19,295 nt of DNA, from NCBI GenBank assembly GCA_934130045.1, contig CAKOXI010000020.1, positions 1 to 19,295 on the forward strand, given 5' to 3'. Shown here piece by piece: positions 16,193 through 19,295 of the stretch. This DNA is from an uncultured Bacilli bacterium. Lineage in GTDB: Bacteria; Bacillota_I; Bacilli_A; RF39; UBA660. A program made the position numbers and the translations under genes. The notes beneath the pieces were generated by a model. That model did no database searches. It was not told the origin of the DNA and worked only from the letters and a program-made list of their open reading frames with translations. The stretch's first letter is position 1; every line of letters starts with the position of its first letter.

Positions 16193-16708
16193 ATGGAAAA
16201 AATTATAGATAAAAGTAAAATCTCATTTTATGAAAATGGATATGAAGTATTTAATTTAAATTTTATAGGTGATGAATTTGTATTAGTAATGAATACAAAT
16301 AAAATTATTAAAATAGATGAAAGTGAAGAATTATATGAATTACTAAATCGTTTGTTTACACAAAATTACGATTTTGGAGAAAATTTTTTGAATGATAGAA
16401 AAAGTAACAATGAATTAGTATGGCATAGTGATTGTTATTATAATCCAAATGATGACTGGAGTTTAAATTCTATCAGTTGTTTACATATTACCTTTGACTC
16501 AAAAAAATATAATATGTGGTGTGAAAGACCAATTGATAAAATTTTAGGTAAAACAAAAAGTAATTATTGCATTTGTTTTTCAACTATGGGTAATGGTAGA
16601 TATTCAAGAAATATTGAGACTGGTTCGTCTTTACAGGATGATTTTGTTTTATATGTATATCATCAGTTAAAAAATTCAAAGACTAAAAAATTATCTTTAA
16701 ATAAATAA
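16193..16708 (+). CDS. Hypothetical protein
   Basis: 171 residues, not recognised. It is soluble, without signal peptide or membrane segment. The first half looks like a small alpha/beta domain (ISFYENGYEVFNLNFIGDEFVLVMN then an acidic helix ESEELYELLNRLF). The second half is rich in Trp, Cys and aromatic residues (VWHSDCYYNPNDDWS, MWCERPIDKI, NYCICFSTMGNGRYSR), suggesting beta strands. The ribosome site GGTGAT and an extended -10 box fit a separate short transcript; no clear terminator follows. It is the nearest plus-strand gene upstream of the retron, ending 140 bases before the msr, so a partner role is possible but has no direct support. Confidence 0.65.
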   Translation: MEKIIDKSKISFYENGYEVFNLNFIGDEFVLVMNTNKIIKIDESEELYELLNRLFTQNYDFGENFLNDRKSNNELVWHSDCYYNPNDDWSLNSISCLHITFDSKKYNMWCERPIDKILGKTKSNYCICFSTMGNGRYSRNIETGSSLQDDFVLYVYHQLKNSKTKKLSLNK

Positions 16709-16833
16709 TTCTTTCATATTAACATTTTTTAACTTGAATTCAATTTAGATGATTACTTAGCCAATTAAACATATAAATAATTTAATAATATTTGATATAT
16801 TATAGTTATAAATATATTCATATTTAATAATAT

Positions 16834-16843
16834 GTGATATAAT
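16834..16843 (+). promoter_or_regulatory. Promoter of the retron
   Basis: Extended -10 TGATATAAT (TATAAT at 16838-16843) with only a partial -35 (TATTCA, 16815-16820, 17-base spacer). The predicted start, about 16849-16850, coincides with the first bases of the a1 repeat, as expected for a retron RNA. Confidence 0.6.
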
Positions 16844-16847
16844 TAAC

Positions 16848-17018
16848 TTGCAGTAGCGATTGGAATTATTTTCCTACTTTAACGAGTCGTTAAGGAACTA
16901 AATTAATTATAGCGATTAAATATTAATACTTCAAAGGACTAATCTACACGTTGTGTAGTCGCTACGTTACACTTCGCTTTTTGTCCATTTCCATATTAAT
17001 ATATCGTTAGTGCTGCAA
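16848..17018 (+). ncRNA. Retron msr-msd RNA
   Basis: The structured RNA precedes the reverse transcriptase. The a1 arm TTGCAG-TAGCGAT (16848-16860) pairs with a2 ATCGTTA-GTG-CTGCAA (17003-17018): 13 pairs with a three-base bulge. An AGC at 16855-16857 at the end of a1 offers the priming branch guanosine at 16856, as in Ec86. The msr holds two hairpins: GGAA-TTATT-TTCC (16862-16874) and CTTTAAC-GAGTC-GTTAAGG (16877-16895). The msd is one long hairpin: ATATTAATA (16920-16928) with TATTAATAT (16994-17002), then GGAC/GTCC (16936-16939 with 16983-16986), with an inner CTACAC-GTT-GTGTAG (16944-16958). The cDNA should be roughly 70-90 bases. Exact cDNA ends are inferred. This RNA accounts for most of the gene-free stretch 16709-17034. 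Confidence 0.88.
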
Positions 17019-17034
17019 TATGGGAGGTAGTAAA

Positions 17035-17988
17035 ATGTGGAAATACATAGGAACTAAAGAATGCAACGATTTTTTACTATCTCTCAATTTAATTAATTGT
17101 AAAGACAAAGATAAATACATAAAAACTATTTATTCTATTAGCAATAATATAGAAAAAAATTATAAAGTATATAAAATAAAAAAACGAAATGGTAAATATA
17201 GAACCATATATGAACCAAATTTAGTGTTAAAACAAATTCAAAAGCAAATTTTAATTAATATACTTAATAATAAATCTATATCAAAATATGCAAAAGCATA
17301 TCATAAAGGAATTTCATTAAAAGATAACGCAATTCCACATATCAATAAAAAAATAATTTTAAAATTAGATATTAAAAACTTTTTTGAAAATATATCATTT
17401 TTAGATGTTTATAACTCTTGCTTTTCTATCGAATATTTTCCAAAATCAGTTGGATTTATATTAACTTATTTGTGCACATATGATAACCATTTAACACAAG
17501 GATCACCAACAAGCGCATATATATCAAATTTAATAATGAAAGAATTTGATGAAGAAATAGGAAATTGGTGTAATATAAATGATATATCATATACAAGATA
17601 TTCAGATGATATGACCTTCTCTGGTAATTTTAATCCTAGTGAATTAATAATAAAAATTAGAAAAATGTTATATAAATTAGGATTAGAATTAAATAACGAT
17701 AAAATACATATCGTAAATAAATCACAAAGTCAAAGTGTTACTGGAATTATAGTTAATGAAAAATTACAAGTTAATACTAAATACCGTAATAAAATAAGAC
17801 AGGAAATATATTATATAAAAAAGTTTGGATTAAAATCACACCTAAATAAATCTAATATTAATGTTAATGAATTAAAATATTTAAATAAACTATATGGAAG
17901 AATACTCTATGTTTTACAAATTAATAAATTTGATCAAGAATTCTTAAAATATAAAAAATTTATAGAAGAACTAAAAAGACAATATTAA
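17035..17988 (+). CDS. Retron reverse transcriptase
   Basis: The enzyme copies the msd into a branched RNA-DNA molecule (msDNA); retrons act as anti-phage defence units together with an effector. In 317 residues the RT palm motifs are in order: LDIKNFF (111-117, first catalytic Asp112), QGSPTS (155-160) and YSDD (189-192). Retron-specific marks are NAIPH (98-102, the NAxxH motif) and VTG (235-237, the motif that helps recognise the cognate RNA). There is no maturase, endonuclease or other fused domain. I choose ATG 17035 because GGGAGG (17022-17027) stands before it; an in-frame ATG at 17020 would contain that site. It is 16 bases downstream of a2 and followed at once by a terminator, so msr-msd-RT is a self-contained transcript. 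The effector is not identified. Confidence 0.95.
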   Translation: MWKYIGTKECNDFLLSLNLINCKDKDKYIKTIYSISNNIEKNYKVYKIKKRNGKYRTIYEPNLVLKQIQKQILINILNNKSISKYAKAYHKGISLKDNAIPHINKKIILKLDIKNFFENISFLDVYNSCFSIEYFPKSVGFILTYLCTYDNHLTQGSPTSAYISNLIMKEFDEEIGNWCNINDISYTRYSDDMTFSGNFNPSELIIKIRKMLYKLGLELNNDKIHIVNKSQSQSVTGIIVNEKLQVNTKYRNKIRQEIYYIKKFGLKSHLNKSNINVNELKYLNKLYGRILYVLQINKFDQEFLKYKKFIEELKRQY

Positions 17989-18016
17989 ACTATTTGAATT
18001 AATATCGTCTTTTTTA
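17973..18016 (+). terminator. Terminator of the retron
   Basis: AAAAAGAC-a-ATATTAA pairs with TTAATAT-c-GTCTTTTT (one A/C mismatch), followed by more Ts. The upstream arm lies inside the last RT codons. Confidence 0.85.
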
Positions 18017-18167
18017 TTTAGTAAATTTTTAAATAAGTAATAATTTATAAATATATTTTATTATTACATATTAATTCTATATTTTTATTCAAATATAGGA
18101 ATTTTTTTGTAGTTTATTGTATAATAATGTAAATTATTAATTTTATATAACATGATGAGGTAATAAA

Positions 18168-18860
18168 ATGACTTTAAATAAAAAACCAATTATTGGTATA
18201 GTTTCAAAACATTTATTAAAAGATGAAACAAGACCAAATATGTTTATAAGAGATGAAATTAAACAAGCAATTTTTGATAATGGTGGTATAGCAATTGGAA
18301 TACTTTTACCAAAGAATGAAAAAATTAATGTCGAAGATAAATGGAAAAATAACCTTAATAATATTGAATATGACAATTTAATTTCACAAATAAAATTATG
18401 TGATGGAATATTACTACAAGGTGGCGGTGCTTGTGATAATTACGAAATGATAGTAGCAAAATATTGTTATGATAATAACATCCCTACCCTTGGTATTTGC
18501 TGTGGTCAAAATGTTATGGTTAGAGCCTTAGGTGGAACTACTAAATTTATAGAAAATCCTTTGAAACATAACTCAAATGACTTATATGTGCATTCTGTAA
18601 AAGTAATCAATAATACAATGTTTTCTAAAATTATAGGAAAAGATGTAATAGAAGTTAATTCTAGACATAAAAAAACAGTTGATAAACATCCTAAGTTAAT
18701 TGTAAATTGTTATTGTGAAGATGGATTAAAATCTCCTGATAAAACGTTTTATATGGCCTTTAGATTTCATCCAGAAAGCTTATATAGAATTGATGAAAAC
18801 CATAATAAAATATTTGAAGAATTTATAAAAGTATGCACAAATGAAAACAGAAAAAAATGA
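18168..18860 (+). CDS. Class I glutamine amidotransferase-like gamma-glutamyl hydrolase (peptidase C26 family)
   Basis: 230 residues, cytoplasmic. The class I amidotransferase triad is present: nucleophile Cys111 in LGICCGQ (G-x-C-x-G), His201 and Glu203 in RFHPE. The IIGIVSKH start, ILLQGGGACDNYE oxyanion region and EVNSRHKK stretch resemble gamma-glutamyl-gamma-aminobutyrate hydrolase (PuuD-like) enzymes, which cleave gamma-glutamyl amide bonds. The exact substrate cannot be told; no puu or other polyamine gene is nearby. The ribosome site GATGAGGT precedes the ATG. The gene lies downstream of the retron on the same strand but after a strong terminator and a 150-base AT-rich gap, so it is probably independent. 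A role with MurL/MurD glutamate chemistry is conceivable but unsupported. Confidence 0.85.
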   Translation: MTLNKKPIIGIVSKHLLKDETRPNMFIRDEIKQAIFDNGGIAIGILLPKNEKINVEDKWKNNLNNIEYDNLISQIKLCDGILLQGGGACDNYEMIVAKYCYDNNIPTLGICCGQNVMVRALGGTTKFIENPLKHNSNDLYVHSVKVINNTMFSKIIGKDVIEVNSRHKKTVDKHPKLIVNCYCEDGLKSPDKTFYMAFRFHPESLYRIDENHNKIFEEFIKVCTNENRKK

Positions 18861-18995
18861 ACCACTATTTAAAATAGTACACTATATATAGATTAGTTTA
18901 TCAAAAGAGTTAAACATCATAATAAAAATATAGAAAAGAAATTTGTTTTGATTTTGGAACATGCTAATATTGAAAATTTAAAATGTATAATGAAA

Positions 18996-19295
18996 TTATA
19001 GAGGTTGTGGAAATTCTTTTTCATCTGTAATTAAAACCTTTTTTAATAAATAATCGACTGCATAAGGTGGATTATTTTCTAATTGACCATATAAAGAAAA
19101 TCCCATTTTTTCATAAAATCCTCTAGCTTGAAAACTCCATGTATCTGTTCTAATTCCAATGCAATTATTTTGTTTTGCAAATTTTTCTATTTTTTCCATT
19201 AAATTAGTAGCTATATCATTATTTCTGTATTTTTCTTCTACAAATAACAAATCAATAAATAACCAATAACCATCATCTACAAAGCCACATGCTCC
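18996..19295 (-). CDS. GNAT-family N-acetyltransferase, cut by the right window edge
   Basis: The C-terminal 99 codons of an acetyltransferase whose start lies beyond 19295; the frame stays open to the edge (GACGFVDDGYWLFIDLLFVEEKYR...). The GNAT core is visible: the LFVEEKYRNNDIATNLMEKIEKFAKQN motif A region, where the usual R-x-x-G-x-G/A loop reads RNNDIA (Gly replaced by Asp), followed by IRTDTWSFQARGFYEKMGFSLYG, the typical motif B with FYEKxGF. It would transfer an acetyl group from acetyl-CoA to an amine; the substrate is unknown. The Asp in the pyrophosphate loop may weaken acetyl-CoA binding. It converges on the amidotransferase gene, with 135 bases between and no convincing terminator. 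Confidence 0.85.
   Translation of the reverse strand, partial: GACGFVDDGYWLFIDLLFVEEKYRNNDIATNLMEKIEKFAKQNNCIGIRTDTWSFQARGFYEKMGFSLYGQLENNPPYAVDYLLKKVLITDEKEFPQPL

Noticed and set aside
17035..17988. Group II intron or diversity-generating retroelement reverse transcriptase
   Set aside because: There is no maturase X or endonuclease domain and no template/variable repeat pair nearby. NAxxH and VTG plus a foldable msr-msd with a1/a2 pairing directly upstream point to a retron.
18168..18860. Amidotransferase as part of the retron operon
   Set aside because: A strong terminator (17973-18016) and a 150-base AT-rich gap separate it from the RT. I kept it only as a weak candidate partner.
16193..18860. 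CRISPR array or toxin-antitoxin locus beside the retron
   Set aside because: There are no regularly spaced repeats and no recognisable toxin or antitoxin pair.
18868..18883. Terminator after the amidotransferase gene (ACTATTT/AATAGT)
   Set aside because: The stem is short and AT-only, without a T tract on the plus strand; insufficient to call.
1..19295. Mycoplasma-type code (TGA = Trp)
   Set aside because: Several genes stop at TGA at the expected protein end (13716-13718, 18858-18860), an in-frame TGA precedes the gene at 11849, and all tryptophans are TGG. Peptidoglycan genes also argue against a wall-less mollicute.

Overview
The window is very AT-rich DNA (only about a quarter G+C by eye) from a walled, low-G+C Gram-positive bacterium (Bacillota). 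Supporting signs are strong AG-rich ribosome binding sites, a T-box leader, tmcAL facing yceD-rpmF, a ComGC-type prepilin, and WxL-like and DUF11-like surface domains. Several genes end at TGA and all tryptophans are TGG, so the standard bacterial code applies. The mur genes are scattered in small units rather than in one division/cell-wall cluster. My best guess is an uncultured gut Bacilli lineage (RF39 or Erysipelotrichales-like), but taxonomy cannot be settled from this stretch alone.

Left half (1-11338), mostly core genes. murF (minus) and a small transglutaminase-like protein (plus) diverge from back-to-back promoters at 1550-1615. A serine-type T-box riboswitch (about 6165-6350, minus) precedes a tight operon murL-murD-serS. 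MurL is the epimerase that lets MurD add L-Glu instead of D-Glu, so this cell may make D-Glu on the peptidoglycan precursor without glutamate racemase, under control of uncharged tRNA-Ser. Next come a RodA/FtsW glycan polymerase (plus), an orphan pseudopilin (minus), yceD-rpmF (minus), tmcAL (plus) and murC (minus).

Right half (11339-19295), mostly accessory. After a 510-base gene-free stretch come two full-length paralogous proteins of about 620 residues, with a pectate-lyase-like beta-helix, an Ig-like domain and a WxL-like C-terminus but no signal peptide. Between them, on the opposite strand, is a 130-residue DUF11-like protein, also without a signal peptide. A hypothetical gene follows, then a compact retron: promoter, msr-msd RNA (16848-17018) with a 13-bp a1/a2 stem, a 317-residue reverse transcriptase with the retron motifs NAxxH, YSDD and VTG, and its own terminator. 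No recognised retron effector lies beside it. The window ends with a class I glutamine amidotransferase-like hydrolase and a GNAT acetyltransferase cut by the right edge.

The genes of the left half make, ligate and polymerise peptidoglycan (MurC, MurD+MurL, MurF, RodA) and support translation (SerS, L32, TmcAL). The right half looks like surface-interaction and phage-defence cargo. The retron and the T-box-controlled murL-murD-serS operon are the two strongest points of interest.
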